Shown: in pieces, positions 48,601 to 59,565 of the stretch
How positions within the stretch are numbered: position 1 is the first letter of the stretch
How the letters are laid out: every line of letters begins with the position of its first letter
Assembly (NCBI GenBank): GCA_037974665.1
Contig: CM075778.1
Span: 6,809,001-6,873,000 of the forward strand
Source of the DNA: Ehretia macrophylla
Lineage: Eukaryota; Streptophyta; Magnoliopsida; Boraginales; Ehretiaceae
DNA: 64,000 nucleotides
Reading direction: 5' to 3'
Program-made: the position numbers and the translations under genes
The notes under the pieces: generated by a model
What the model was told of the DNA's origin: nothing
What the model saw: the letters and a program-made list of their open reading frames with translations, nothing else
Database searches by the model: none

Positions 48601-50775
48601 TCAATTAAATTATTGCATCCATTAGGTGACAATTTGTAGGGACATTACAGTAGTCAACACAGCGGTATACATCCTCAATCGGTGCTCAACCAGGGCACTC
48701 AATGATAAGACTCCTAATGAGACTTATTATGGTACGAAACCTTCTGTGTCTCATTTAAGAAAATTTGGGTATGAGTGTTTTGTACACATTCCAAGTGAAA
48801 ATAGAAAGAAATTGGATGACAAGAGCAAGAAGGGCATTTTCTTGGGATATAATGAAGAGTCTAAAGCACACAGACTCTATGATGTAGAGGCCAAGAAGGT
48901 GATCATAAGCCGAGATGTGGTGTTTAATGAGCGACCACACTCAATAGAGGATAGCGGTCCTGCCATTTCGTCATCAACCGATGAAGTAATCCACCAAGTG
49001 CCTGAACAACGACTGTTGAACAATGAAGAAGTCTCTAATGATGAAGAGACTGAAGACCAACCTGTTGTATCCACAAGGAAGCCACAACCGAAGTGGTTCC
49101 AACAGTTCTTTGATGGAAGAAATTCAGGAGTTACTGATGATAGTCCACGTCCTGATGGACTAAGACGATCAAAGAGAATAGATGAGCAGAACAGATCAGG
49201 ACAACAACTAATAAACATGGCTTTGATGACCCAAATCATCAAGACGGTAAAAAAACTAATAACTGTGGAGGAAGCCATGTCAGATCCAAATTGGAGAGCA
49301 GCTATGCAAGCCGAGTATGATAGTATCATGAAAAATGATACTTGGGAGATCATTGAAAAGCCACCGAACAGAAAAATCATCAGCACCAAATGGATCTGGA
49401 AAGTGAAGTACAAGGCAGATGGAAGTCTTGAAAAATACAAGGCACGCCTTGTAGCACAAGGATTTTCGCAACTTGAAGGTTTTAATGTATATGAAACCTT
49501 TGCTCCAACAGCAAAAATGACAACAATTAGGTTAGTTGTTGCAGCTGCCGCGCATTATGGATGGATTGTACATCAAATGGATGTCAAGTCAGCTTTTCTT
49601 AATGGGAAACTTGAAGAAGAAGTCTATGTTGCACAACTCCCTGGCTTTCAAATACAAGGCGAAGAAGAAAAAGTCTGCAAATTGAAAAAGGCTTTATATG
49701 GGTTAAAGCAAGCACCACGAGCTTGGTACAAACGTATAGACTCTTTCTTCTTACAGCATGGTTTCTGTAGAAACAAATCAGAGGCCAACTTGTATGTTCT
49801 AAGTGAACAAGGAAAAAAGGTAATTGTAGCCCTATATGTGGATGATCTTGTAATCACTGGTGACCATGAAGATAATATTCGGAAGATGCAAGAATGGTTG
49901 AGCCAAGAATTTAAAATGAAAAATCTTAGTCTTCTTTATTATTGCTTGGGAATCGAGGTATGACAAAAACCTCATACTATCTTCATCTCGCAGCAATGAT
50001 ATGTTCGTGAGCTCCTGACTGCATTTGGTATGTCTGAGTGCAAACCAGTTGTCACCCTGATAGAAATGAATACAAAGTTATCAACTGACGATTCTTCAGA
50101 ATAAGTTGATAACAAACTCTACAGAAGATTGGTGGGAAGTTTAATCTTCCTTTGTAATACAAGACCTGATATTAGTTATGCTATGGGAGTTCTTAGTCGG
50201 TTTTCAAATAAACCAAGACAAAGTCACTGGCAAGCAAGGGTGCGAATCCTCAAATATCTCAAAGGCACGTTGGAGTATGGGATATCATACAAGTTTGGAG
50301 ATATTTTATCTGGGTATTGTGACTCAGACTGGGCTGGTGATATTGACTCAAGAAAATCTGTTACAGGTTACGTATTCATATTCGGTGGTGGAATCATCTC
50401 ATGGTCTAGTAAGAGCAACCCACCGTTGCACTTTCATCAATGGAGGCAGAATACAAGGCTGCTTGTGTAGCATCCTGTGAAGCTGTTTGGCTACGACGCA
50501 TCATGACTGATATTGGCATTCCAATAGAGAAAGCAACAATGTTGAAATGTGACAGTCAGAGTTGTATAGCTATGTCAAAGAATCCGGTATTTCATGCCAG
50601 AACAAAACACATAAAGATTCAGTATCACTATGTGAGAGAACTGATTGAGAAAGGTGAAATCTACATGGAGTACTGCCCTATAGAAGATAATTGTGCAGAT
50701 ATCTTCACCAAAGCGTTAGGGAGTGTCCAGTTGAGCAATCATCTTCAAGCATTGGGTATTGGCCCAGTAGCTTAG
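45693..50775 (+). pseudogene. Copia gag-pol (Tork/Tnt1-like), broken and interrupted
   Basis: Gag starts at 45693. It has the zinc knuckle CYYCNKKGHAVKDC near 46361-46402, protease WVLDSGASQHMT near 46557-46592, and GAG-pre-integrase (LWHERFGH). Integrase follows ([21 protein letters not shown]), then RT (DVKSAFLNGKLEEEVYV, YVDDLVITGD) and RNase H (SMEAEYKAA, ADIFTKAL) ending at 50775. Breaks: in-frame stops at about 45813 (family Trp), 46191 (family Gln), 47170, 49960 and 50101; frameshifts near 46610, at a G-run near 47332, and near 50425; and the solo LTR insertion at 47518. Catalytic protease Asp and RT YVDD remain. Lineage assignment is from motif resemblance only. Confidence 0.9.
47518..48649 (-). 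repeat. Chromovirus-type solo LTR, 1132 bp, inside the copia integrase
   Basis: On minus it starts TGTAATGTCCCTACAAATTG and ends TTAAATTTTGGGGCGTGACA. Flanks GCAGT (47513-47517) and GTAGT (48650-48654) are a 5-bp target duplication with one transition. Removing the LTR and one duplication restores the copia AVNTAVYILNR frame. It contains the CTTACTGAGCATTGTTTCGC motif of chromovirus LTRs and no coding domains. Confidence 0.88.
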
Positions 50776-51410
50776 TCAACATGAGGTGAACATTGAGGGA
50801 GGTGTTGGTATATGTCAATGCCCATCTCATAATAAATATCGTTAATTATATGGTAACATAAATTAATGATTCCGACTTATACGTCGATGAGGTCAAAAGA
50901 GACTGCGATGGTTACAAGAAAGAACTTCAGAAATTTGGAGTTACCTAAGATGACATCGGGATGATGCAATAGCTAAAGTCAGCAAATTTGACCAAAGGAA
51001 GCTTCCTAGAAGTTAACTTGGATGCTAGGCACCAATGTGATAAATATGGGTGGTCAATACTTTGAACATGGTTGGTAAAGCCAACCAAGATAGAAATGTT
51101 TGATAGAAAAGTCTCATATGGCGACTAGCTGAATTCTATAGTCTCCTATAACGGGCTAGCTGAATTCTATAAATAGCCATGCATTAGTTCATCAAATTCA
51201 TCCACAACACAACTCCAAACACAATCCTAAGTTAGTCTTTCTTTCTTGTATTCTTATTGTAAGTCCAGAAACCATTGAAGCTCTAATATTGAGAGTGCAC
51301 GGTGGGACAATTATCTTGTAAGTGTTATATTGAATTGTTATAACAAGTAGTGTTGTCTTTCTACTTGATTGTTGTTAAGACGTTTCTGAAAAATTGGTTA
51401 TATTCTTACA

Positions 51411-53996
51411 TCTATACCTTTAAGATCTGCAACCGTCCAACCTAAAGCTTCCTTATTCTTAGCCAATACATTTATGAGTTTAGTTTCCTATTCCAAAGAA
51501 AGATTAGAAGCAATAATAGATGGAAGCGTTTGATTTGACCCAAGAAAAACATACTTGAGATGACTTGGAAGTTGTTTGAGTTCCAACTCAGGAGGAGATT
51601 GAATGGAAGAAAGTATGGGTTCTTTAGAAAGAGTCAAGGATGGTTCTATTGCACAAACTTGAAATTTTTCTTCAAATCCTATATCACCTTCTAAGGACTC
51701 ACTATCTTCATCGGATCCCTCCTCAAACCTACTCAGAGTTATTTCACCATGATTCAAAGTATTCTCCAAAAAATCTTTTTGCACGAGACTAAGAAAGACT
51801 CTTCAATTAATTGATCAATCTTATAAAGAATAAAACATTCAAGTCCATTATCCCTATTTGCAAACCTAGCAGCATTAGCAACATTTAGTTTTACCTTCAT
51901 ATCTCCAAATGTAAACTCTAATTCTCCTGTTGCACAGTGAATTTTTGCATTAGCTGTTGCTAGAAAAAGTTCTTCCTAGTATGACTAGTATTTGAAATTT
52001 TTGAGTTTCTCCTGGTTTCATATCTCATCTTCAATCATGCCCCTAGGGATTCTAAGTGATCTATCAGCCAATTGAAGGGTGACAGAAATAGGTTTCAATT
52101 ATCTTATATCTAACTATTCAAACAAATTAAATTGGAGAAGATTTACACTAGCTCCTAAATCAAGAAGGGCACTATCTATGCAATGATCACCAATATAACA
52201 AGGAATGTTAAAAGAACCAGGATCTTTCAGTTTTGGCAGAGTAAGCGGAGTAAGAATGTAACTTACCTTTTCGGTCAACTTTACCTTATTTGATATCAAA
52301 GCTGGATTCCTCCTTTTTTGAGTGCACAAATCCTTAAGAAATTTTACAAAAGCAAGAATTTGTCTGATGATTTCTAACAGAGGTAAATTGATTTAAACTT
52401 GTTTAAAAGTTTCAAGCTTTTCTTCCCTTTTAGATTCTTTATCAGGTTTTTTTCCTAATGTCTGTGGAAATGGTGCCTTGGGACTCACTGTTAATGGAAC
52501 TTGTTCATGTAAAATTACAGCTTCAAGTTCATTTACGATTTCTTTTGATGAGTCAACAGTAACTCGAGACTTAACTTTTTGCTTTGATTGCCTTGCATTT
52601 TCGTAAGCTTCAATGCTTACCTTGTTATCTACTTTCTTACCACTTCACAATGTAGTGACAGCTTGAAGTTGCTCTATTGTTTGGTCTGTAGCTGCTACTT
52701 TTGGCCTTACCTTTTGGATTCCCATCTGGTTGGGCAAGGTGTTTTCCTTCTTCTCTTTTCTGAAGGGTGCTAGCCAATTGCCCTAATTGTCTTTCCAAGT
52801 TGGTAATTGACTTTGAATGTGTATTCACTAGTTGCAAAGTTGGTTCGATGTTATGAAGTGCTTTTATAACCTGCTCTTCAAAAGTAGTACCATAAGAACG
52901 GGAACCTGGATTAGAGCTTGAAGGTACATGTCCTTGTCCTGCTGACTGAAACCTTGGTGGATAGGCGTAACCTCTTGGTAACCTCTTGGTCTTTGCTGCT
53001 GAACATCATCTCGGTTTTGATCACATCATAGATTTGGATTATCACGGGTACCTAGATTATAAGTGTTAGAGAATGGATCATAATTACGAGAGTATCTATA
53101 AGCAACACAAGCTTGTTTTGAAATTGAATTGGAATTTGATGCAAGAACGCCTTCGCCTGAATCTACTATGTGCAATGATTCTTTTCTTTTAACCAATTTT
53201 TCCAATGCAAGAGTTAGATTTTCAATCTTTGAAGACAAGGAATTGTAATCATTTGTACCTACACTTTCTTTCCTTTCTCTAGATAAAGATGCACGCTTTC
53301 GTGAATTGTTGCTCAGTTTTATAAACAATTACGTGGCTTCTTCTGGAGATTTCTCAAGAAGTGAACCATTATAAGCTGAATCTAGCAAACTTTAATTATG
53401 CTCATTTAACCCTTGATAGAAATTCTGGGCTAATTGCCAGTCTGGAATACTATGGTGTGAACATTCATAAAATAAGCTTTCATATTTGTCCCAACTCTCA
53501 TGAAGTGCCTCTTCAGGTAACTGAGAAACATTACTAATTTGACTCATGTATTCATTAGTTTTTGAAGAAGAGAAAAATCTTTCAAGAAATTCTCTTTGCA
53601 ATTAACCCCAAGAAGTAATGGAACTAGAAGGTAATCTGTAAAGCCAAGTTTATGCCTGGCCTAGTAAGGAGTAAGAAAACATTTTCAATTTAACAACCTC
53701 TTCTGAGGCAGATTTGGTGTTGATTGAACTGCATGCTTGGACAAAACTATTAATGTGATCATACGGGTTCTCATTAGAAAGACTATTGAAAATGGAAGCA
53801 TTGAGATCATGTGTGACTTCATCTTAAAACCTTCATCAGTATCAGGTAGGGCAACGGCTAGAAGAGGTACATAATCTTGTGGTATGGAAAAATCTTTTAT
53901 GCTTCTTCTAACATTTCCTACTTCTCTACCTAAAACTTGATCCTGATTTTGGTTTTGATTTGGATTTGGATTTGGGTTTAGATTCTGATTGGCCAT
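51411..53996 (-). pseudogene. Athila-type gypsy gag and protease (broken)
   Basis: Gag begins at 53996 with MANQNLNPNPNPNQNQNQDQ. Its capsid-like part (LQREFLERFFSSSKTNEYM, ALHESWDKYESLFYECSHH) spans about 53840-53400. Then come a zinc-finger-poor linker and a protease with the Athila-type CIDSALLDLGASVNLLQF motif at about 52120-52190. Numerous stops and frameshifts (near 53830, 53655, 53613, 53391, 53331, 53025, 52115 and 51785) split it. The frame runs to 51411, where the copia insertion interrupts between KGI and the RT-leading CMHKIHL segment. Confidence 0.85.
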
Positions 53997-54250
53997 GGTT
54001 GAAAATTTTCGTGCTTTGTTTTTGGATGTGAAAGTTTTCTCAATTTCTGAATAAAAAACAAAGATAGGTGGTTTTAAAGATCTCTGACCATGCATGCAAA
54101 ATCAAAACAACAAATGAAAATAAAAGAAATAAAATTAAAATATAGTCAAAAAGACAAGAGAATAAAAAAAATGAAAATGAAAATGAAGCTATATACATAT
54201 CAACATATATATACATAAATTAAAAAGATACCTTAATTGTTGAACACCAA

Positions 54251-54268
54251 TCCCCGGCAATAGCACCA
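54251..54268 (-). other. Primer binding site of the minus-strand Athila (tRNA-Asp type)
   Basis: The minus strand reads TGGTGCTATTGCCGGGGA just after the LTR end (CGATGCGATCA). This is complementary to the tRNA-Asp 3' end except for three transitions. Confidence 0.75.
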
Positions 54269-54273
54269 AATTT

Positions 54274-54712
54274 TGATCGCATCGTTTTACGATAAAAAAT
54301 AGTAAGGTTAAATGATTGGAAATATTGCTTATCTTGAATTATCTCTAGCTGTGGTGAATAGAAGATCGATCCACAGAAATTCGAGTTATCAAGTTAAGTT
54401 AATCTTTAATTTAAAATTGTTTGACTATCTCCCGTTACGGATAAGTTTGATTAAGTCCAAAGGTACAGTAATTAAATAGATCCAAATGTGAATTGAACAA
54501 AGGTACTCAATTGAAAAATTACAACACTTAACAACAAAGTTTAAGTCCAAAGGATTGGATAATGATTCAAGGTGGTAATCCCTCGGTATACTTGAGTACA
54601 ATATTATTGATTCAGATTAAAAGATAAGTTTTTCAAAAATCGGGCAATAAGCTCTCATTTCTTATATGACTTTAGATACATAAATAATGAGATTAATTGT
54701 GGTTTCAATACT
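54274..54712 (-). repeat. Athila LTR segment, minus orientation, inner part of the 5' LTR
   Basis: It matches 33205-34000 (less the MITE) base for base with scattered differences. It stops at GATTAAT near 54705-54712, where the sequence switches to the complementary LTR strand. Confidence 0.8.
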
Positions 54713-55190
54713 CGGTTGGATACCATTAGGTTGTATTAACATCTCTATCACAAGGATTGATAATCATTAATCTCGTTACTTACGTATCTAGGCCATATCA
54801 GAAGTAGAAGTTTATTGCCCGATTTTTGAAGAACTTATCTTTTAATCTGAATCAATAATGTTGTACTCGAGTATACCGAGCCATTACAACCCTGAATCAT
54901 TATCCAATCCTCTGGATTTAAACTTTATTATTAAGTATTGTAATTTTTCAATTAAGTACCTTTGTTCAATTCACATTTGGATCTATTTAATTAATGTACC
55001 TTTGGACTTAATCAAACTTATCTGTGACAGGAGACAGTCAAACAATTCTAAATTAAAGATTAACTTAACTTGATAACTCCAATCTTCGTGGATCGACCAT
55101 CTACTCGCCGCCGCTAGAGGTAATTCAAGGTAAGCAATATTTTCAATCATTTAACCTTACTATTTTTTATCGTAAAATGACGCGATTAAA
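54705..55190 (+). repeat. Athila LTR segment in plus orientation, inverted copy
   Basis: Starting GATTAATTGTGGTTTCAATA it is the reverse complement of the LTR section around 33980-34070 and then of 54274-54712. It ends at TAAAATGACGCGATTA before a primer site at 55194. Together with the preceding segment it forms a near-perfect large palindrome. Confidence 0.8.
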
Positions 55191-55193
55191 ATT

Positions 55194-55211
55194 TGGCATC
55201 GTTGCCGGGGA
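55194..55211 (+). other. Second Athila primer binding site, plus orientation
   Basis: TGGCATCGTTGCCGGGGA matches the tRNA-Asp complement with two mismatches and follows the inverted LTR copy. It is in inverted orientation to the one at 54251-54268. Confidence 0.75.
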
Positions 55212-55472
55212 TTGGTGTTCATCAATTAAGATAAATTTTTAATTTATGTATGTATATATATGTTGATATGTATATAGCTTCATTTTCTTTATTTTATTTT
55301 TTAAATTTTTATGTATTTTTTTACTTTATTTTAATTTTATTTCTTTTCTTTTCGTTTGTTGTTTTAATTTTGTATGTATGGTCAGAGATCTTTAAAATCG
55401 CCTATCTTTGTTTTTTATTCAGAAATTGAGAAAACTTTCAAATCCAAAAACAAAGCACGAAAATTTCCAACC

Positions 55473-55574
55473 ATGGCCGATCAAAATCCGAACCTAAATT
55501 CGAATCCAAATCCAAATCAAAACTAAAATCATGATCAAGTTATAGGTAGGGAGAAGTAGGAAATGTTAGGAGGA
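55473..55574 (+). pseudogene. Start of an Athila gag, plus orientation, truncated
   Basis: ATG at 55473 opens MADQNPNLNSNPNPNQN, then a TAA stop near 55524. The sequence matches the minus-strand gag start (53996 downward) as far as GGAACATAAAAGA and then jumps into LTR sequence at about 55574. Confidence 0.75.
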
Positions 55575-56063
55575 ACATAAAAGAAATTACTCACACACAA
55601 GAACAAAATCTAAGAAATGAATGGTGTTCAAATGAAATGGCAAAAGGGGGTATTTATAGGAGAAATTGGGTACCATTCTAGCGGCTATTGCTCACGCGTA
55701 CTATTTGTATAGTACTATTCTGACGGCTACTATTTGCACAATGATATCAGCATGATGTCAGTGCCTGAGTCAGCGCCTATGTCATGCGCTTTTACTGTTC
55801 ACGCTCAACTAGTTACTTTTCATGCATTGAATGTTATTATTCACGCGTTGATCGTTGACTTTGACCAAAAGTTGACTAAGGCTACTTCAAGATTTTTCGG
55901 CATCTGAATCCTTTTTCGTACTCCGTTTGGCCAAATTCAATATCGATTTGCTCGTGTCAAGGTCGTTCTACCTTACTCCTTTAGTGTTCTCTGAAAATTG
56001 CTACAAATATTAGCGTTCTACATCATTTTCATCATTTCTCTTTCAAAACCTAAAGAACCCAAA
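55575..56063 (-). repeat. Athila LTR segment, minus orientation
   Basis: AAATTACTCACACACAAGAA to TTTCTCTTTCAAAACCTA matches the part of LTR 33205-37202 around 34490-34600 and the part right of 36921. It has no insert, so it shows what the LTR looked like before the 34595 block. The sequence changes to Athila 3' internal sequence at about 56064. Confidence 0.75.
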
Positions 56064-57058
56064 TATAAGGGAGTATTACATGACTTAGAAGGTAATTGAT
56101 TTTTAACATTACATGACTATTCGTAAGAAATATTTTCAATTTGAGAAATCTTGCGTGATTAATTTTCTTGCCTTTTGATTGAGTTACAAGTGCTTAAAAA
56201 TGCTTTAAGTATTTTTTGTAATTAAGATGTGTTTTCTTCTTGCTAGATACAAAAAGAACTTCTTCGGGCAAAATTATTTGGAAGACAAACTCACCATTAA
56301 TCTTGTGTTTTATAGGATCTAATTATATGGATACATTTACTATTCAAATTTGATATCTTTGAATTTATGAAGTACTTGATGGCTTTGCTTGAGGGCAAGC
56401 AAATGATGGGTTTGAGGAGGTTGATAAATCTATATTTTTCATATTTTAACCCATTAAATCATGTACGATTACACTATTATTGTAAGCTTAAATTGAATAT
56501 TTGAAATTTAGTGCAATGTAGGTTTTGAAGGAGAAATGACGAAATGACATTAAACACTAATATTTAGAGCGATTTTCGGAGAACACTAAAAGATGAAGGT
56601 AGAACGACTTTGACACAAGTAAATCGAGATTGAATTTGGCCAAACGGAGTACGAAAACGAACTCAGGACATCGAAAAACCTTGAAGTAGCCTTAGTTAAC
56701 TTTTGGTCAAAATCAAAGTCAACGGTCAACGCATGAATAGTAACATTCAATGCGTGAACAGTAACCAGCTGAGCGTGAATAGTAAAAATGCATAACATAG
56801 GCGCTGACTCAGGCGCTGACATCATGCTGATACAGGAGCTGACCTAGGCACTAAAATCATGATGACATAAGTACTGACTTAGGCGTTGACATCACGTTGA
56901 CATCACTGTACAAATAATAGCCGTCAGAATAGTACTATGCAAATAGTACGTGTGAACAGTAGCTGCCAGAATAGTACCCAATTTTTCCTATAAGTACCCC
57001 CCTTTGACATTTTATTTGAACACCATTCATTTATTAAATTTTATTCTTGTATGTGAGT
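56064..57058 (+). repeat. Athila 3' internal end plus LTR start, plus orientation
   Basis: 56064-56421 is the reverse complement of 37203-37560 and ends in a polypurine tract (TTTGAGGAGGT). The LTR then starts TGATAAATC at 56422 and runs to about 57058 (GTGAGTAATTTCTTT). Its part after 56515 is the inverted copy of 55575-56063. Confidence 0.75.
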
Positions 57059-57924
57059 AATTTCTTTTATGCTTCTCCTAATATTTCCTACTTCTCTACC
57101 TACAACTTATGTGTACCATGTTTGGAATTAAATTACAGGAAATCATAACGTTTACCGAAATAAAATTACTTATTATATTGCACGGATTTCGGTTGATCAG
57201 TATGACTTCAGTATGATTATGGCTCAAAAGACCCTTTACTCGGGATTCATAACTTTACACACACTAAATACTAATTAAAACACTCAAAGAAATTACTCAC
57301 ACAAGAACAAAATCTAAGAAATGGATGGTGTTCAAATGAAATGGCAAAGAGGGGTATTTATAGGAAAAATTGGGTACTATTCTAACAGCTACTGTTCACT
57401 CGTACTATTTGCATAGTACTATTCTGACGGCTACTATTTCCACAGTGATGTCAGCACCTATGTCATCATGATGTCAGTGCTTGGGTCAGTATTTGTGTCA
57501 GCATGATGTCAGCGCCTAGGTCATGCATTTTTACTGTTCACGCGCTGAATGTTACTATTCATGCATTGACCGTTGACTTTGATTTTGACCAAAAGTTGAC
57601 TAAGGCTACTTCAAAGTTTTTCGGCGTCTTGAGTCCGTTTCTGCACTCTGTTTGGCTAAATTCAATCTCAATTTGCTCGTGTCAAGGTTGTTCTACCTTC
57701 CTCCTTTAGTGTTCTCCGAAAATCACTCCAAATATTAGTGTTTAACATTATTTTCATCATTTCTCCTTCAAAACCTACATTGCACTAAATTTGTATTAAA
57801 TATTCAGTTCAAACTTACAATAATAGTGCAATTGTAAATGATTTAATGGGTTAAAATACAAAAAAATATGGATTTATCAATGCCTGATTTAATGGGTTAA
57901 AATACAAAAAATATGAATTTATCA
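57058..57924 (-). repeat. Short gag fragment and outer part of the Athila 5' LTR, minus orientation
   Basis: 57058-57112 is the inverted copy of the gag/LTR junction at 55540-55575. From about 57113 the sequence is LTR like 34307 onward, without inserts, running to GGATTTATCA. The last ~40 bp (TTTAATGGGTTAAAATACAA...ATTTATCA) are repeated, ending at 57879 and again at 57924. Confidence 0.75.
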
Positions 57925-57951
57925 GTGTCTGAGTCCGCCCCTATGTGAAAG

Positions 57952-58149
57952 GGTTATCCTTGTAATTTTGCATCCAAATCCAACATCATTTACAGTCAAC
58001 TCTTACTCTTCCATTATGTTCACAAATGAAGCTTTGATCATGGAGGTTCTTTAATACATAGAGATAATAGCTACATATTTTCTTCTTTCTACTCCATTTT
58101 ACAACCTAAAGTTAAGATACTTTTTGTGGGAAAAAAAAAGTTAAGACAC
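57952..58149. other. Intergenic DNA with a block repeated at 61.55-61.76 kb
   Basis: TTCTACTCCATTTTACAACC here resembles TTCTACTCCATTTTCCAATG at 61556. A second shared block follows the LTR-like insert at 58640-58720 (AAATTCAACAAAAACAC; compare 61650). No gene recognised. Confidence 0.4.
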
Positions 58150-58590
58150 TGATATGGGAAGAGCTAGATCCGATCCAACGTAGACCCGACCCGCTAATTT
58201 GACCTGAGCCGGTTCAATAACCCAGTGGACAATCTTTTGCCTCATAAGTAGGACATGTAGTGTGACCTCAAGGTGACAGAGTCAAATCATGTAGGGACCA
58301 CCAAAGCATGCTTAAGACACACTTAAAACAAGAATATCATTAGTATAAATATCTCATTCAATGCACCAATCAAGCTAACTCATTTATTGCCCACTTTCTC
58401 TCTACTTGTTCACGAATATTTGAGCTCGGACCATTTAACTGACTTCATCGTCGTCGGAGGTCCCCTGGATTATAATCCTGTGGTTCTTTTCCTTTGTTCT
58501 GCAGGTCTGAGCTCGGAGTGCGTCAGGTTAACTACCTTAACAGATACTTTAATCCAACTATCAGTTATTTAATTCAAACCTCAATCTTGA
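58150..58590 (+). repeat. Probable gypsy LTR remnant
   Basis: TGATATGGGAAGAGCTAGAT starts a block with a TATA-like AGTATAAATATCTC (58340) and then CATTTAACTGACTTCATCGT followed by CGGAGGTCCCC and TTCTGCAGGT. That ACTGACTT...TCGGAGG...GCAGGT order is common in R/U5 regions of plant Tat-type gypsy LTRs. It interrupts a block that is continuous at 61.55-61.76 kb. Ends are not precise. Confidence 0.5.
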
Positions 58591-58752
58591 CTGAATACCC
58601 CGTAACATAACCTAATAGTTACACTATATGTTCAACTTCTAAAAGACAAGAAGAAATTCAACAAAAACACTTTTATCAATGGTATACACTTATTTTTTTG
58701 TAAATGTAGACTTTAACAAACATATTCAAAAGCAAGGAAATAGTATCCCTTA

Positions 58753-59562
58753 CGAAGCGTTTGGTTCACGGATTGATTTTTCATTTCCCAATGTTATTCC
58801 CGAGAATATTAAAACTGTTTGGTACGTTACAAATATTCTCAGGAATATTTTGTCAAATTCCTAATAATGTTATTTTGTTATGTTTGGTTTAGACTCAATA
58901 TTCTTAGGAATTTTGAGCAATTTTCTAACAATGTCCCTAACTCAGAAAAACAAAAATATCATACAATGTCTATAAATAACGCTACATTTTGTATACTTTT
59001 GCTAATATGCGAGCAAAATTTAAAGACTTAGATTTCTTATTTTAAATGATTTTGAAATTTTAAAATTCTAAAATTATTTTATTTTTTTTATTTTTATTTT
59101 TAAATTTGAAATTTAATTTAAAATTTTTAAATTTAAAATTTTTCAATAGATAATTATTTTATATTTTATTTTTTTTGTTATTATTTTAGTTTTATAAATA
59201 TTTGTATTTTTTACTTATTTTATATTTATATTTATTTTCTCATTTTATCTTTTTTTTATTTAATTTTTATTTTTATTTTTTACTTTATTTTATTTTATTT
59301 TCCTATTTTTATTTTATTTTATTTTATTTATCTAATTTTTAATTTATTTTATTTTATTTTTGATTTTGATTTTATTTTTTTATCTTTTTATTTTCTATTT
59401 TATTTTTTGAATTATTTTATTTATTTATTTTAATTTTGCATTTTTTAAGATGAGTATTTACATCTTTTATTTTTTTAAAATATTCCTAGAACTTGAAAAT
59501 GTGAGATTCTAGCCCCTCAGATGAGAATAGAAATTGACAAATCATGCGAACCAAACACCCCC
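58753..59562. mobile_element. Tourist-like MITE with TTTTA-rich interior, 810 bp
   Basis: The left end CGAAGCGTTTGGTTCACGGA and the complement of the right end GGGGGTGTTTGGTTCGCATG are flanked by TTA (58750-58752 and 59563-59565). The middle (59040-59460) is TTTTA/TTTAT low-complexity DNA, like the 3642-4929 element. Confidence 0.65.
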
Positions 59563-59565
59563 TTA

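Larger units (their letters stand above)
45025..51410 (+). mobile_element. Ty1/copia element inserted in the Athila pol, with both LTRs and TCTAT target duplications
   Basis: The 5' LTR (45025-45633, 609 bp) and 3' LTR (50803-51410, 608 bp) both begin TGTTGGTATATGTCAATGCC and end TTCTTACA. TCTAT flanks at 45020-45024 and 51411-51415. A mutated initiator-Met primer site (TAGTATCAAGAGC) follows the 5' LTR, and a CATTGAGGGAGGT polypurine tract precedes the 3' LTR. By eye the first ~400 bp of the two LTRs differ at about 31 positions, mostly transitions, so the insertion is not very recent. A 1.1-kb solo LTR sits in its integrase. Confidence 0.95.
33012..57943. mobile_element. Small hAT-like element split in two by a 24.7-kb insertion
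   Basis: The left piece 33012-33204 starts CAGTGACGGACCTAG. The right piece 57925-57943 ends GAGTCCGCCCCTA, complement TAGGGGCGGACTC. Flanks CATGAAAG (33004-33011) and TGTGAAAG (57944-57951) match at 6 of 8 bases as an old hAT target duplication. Everything from 33205 to 57924 was inserted later. Confidence 0.7.

Noticed and set aside
54274..55190. Simple pair of adjacent, oppositely inserted Athila elements
   Set aside because: The LTR pieces meet at an internal GATTAAT and not at LTR ends, and no target duplication separates them.
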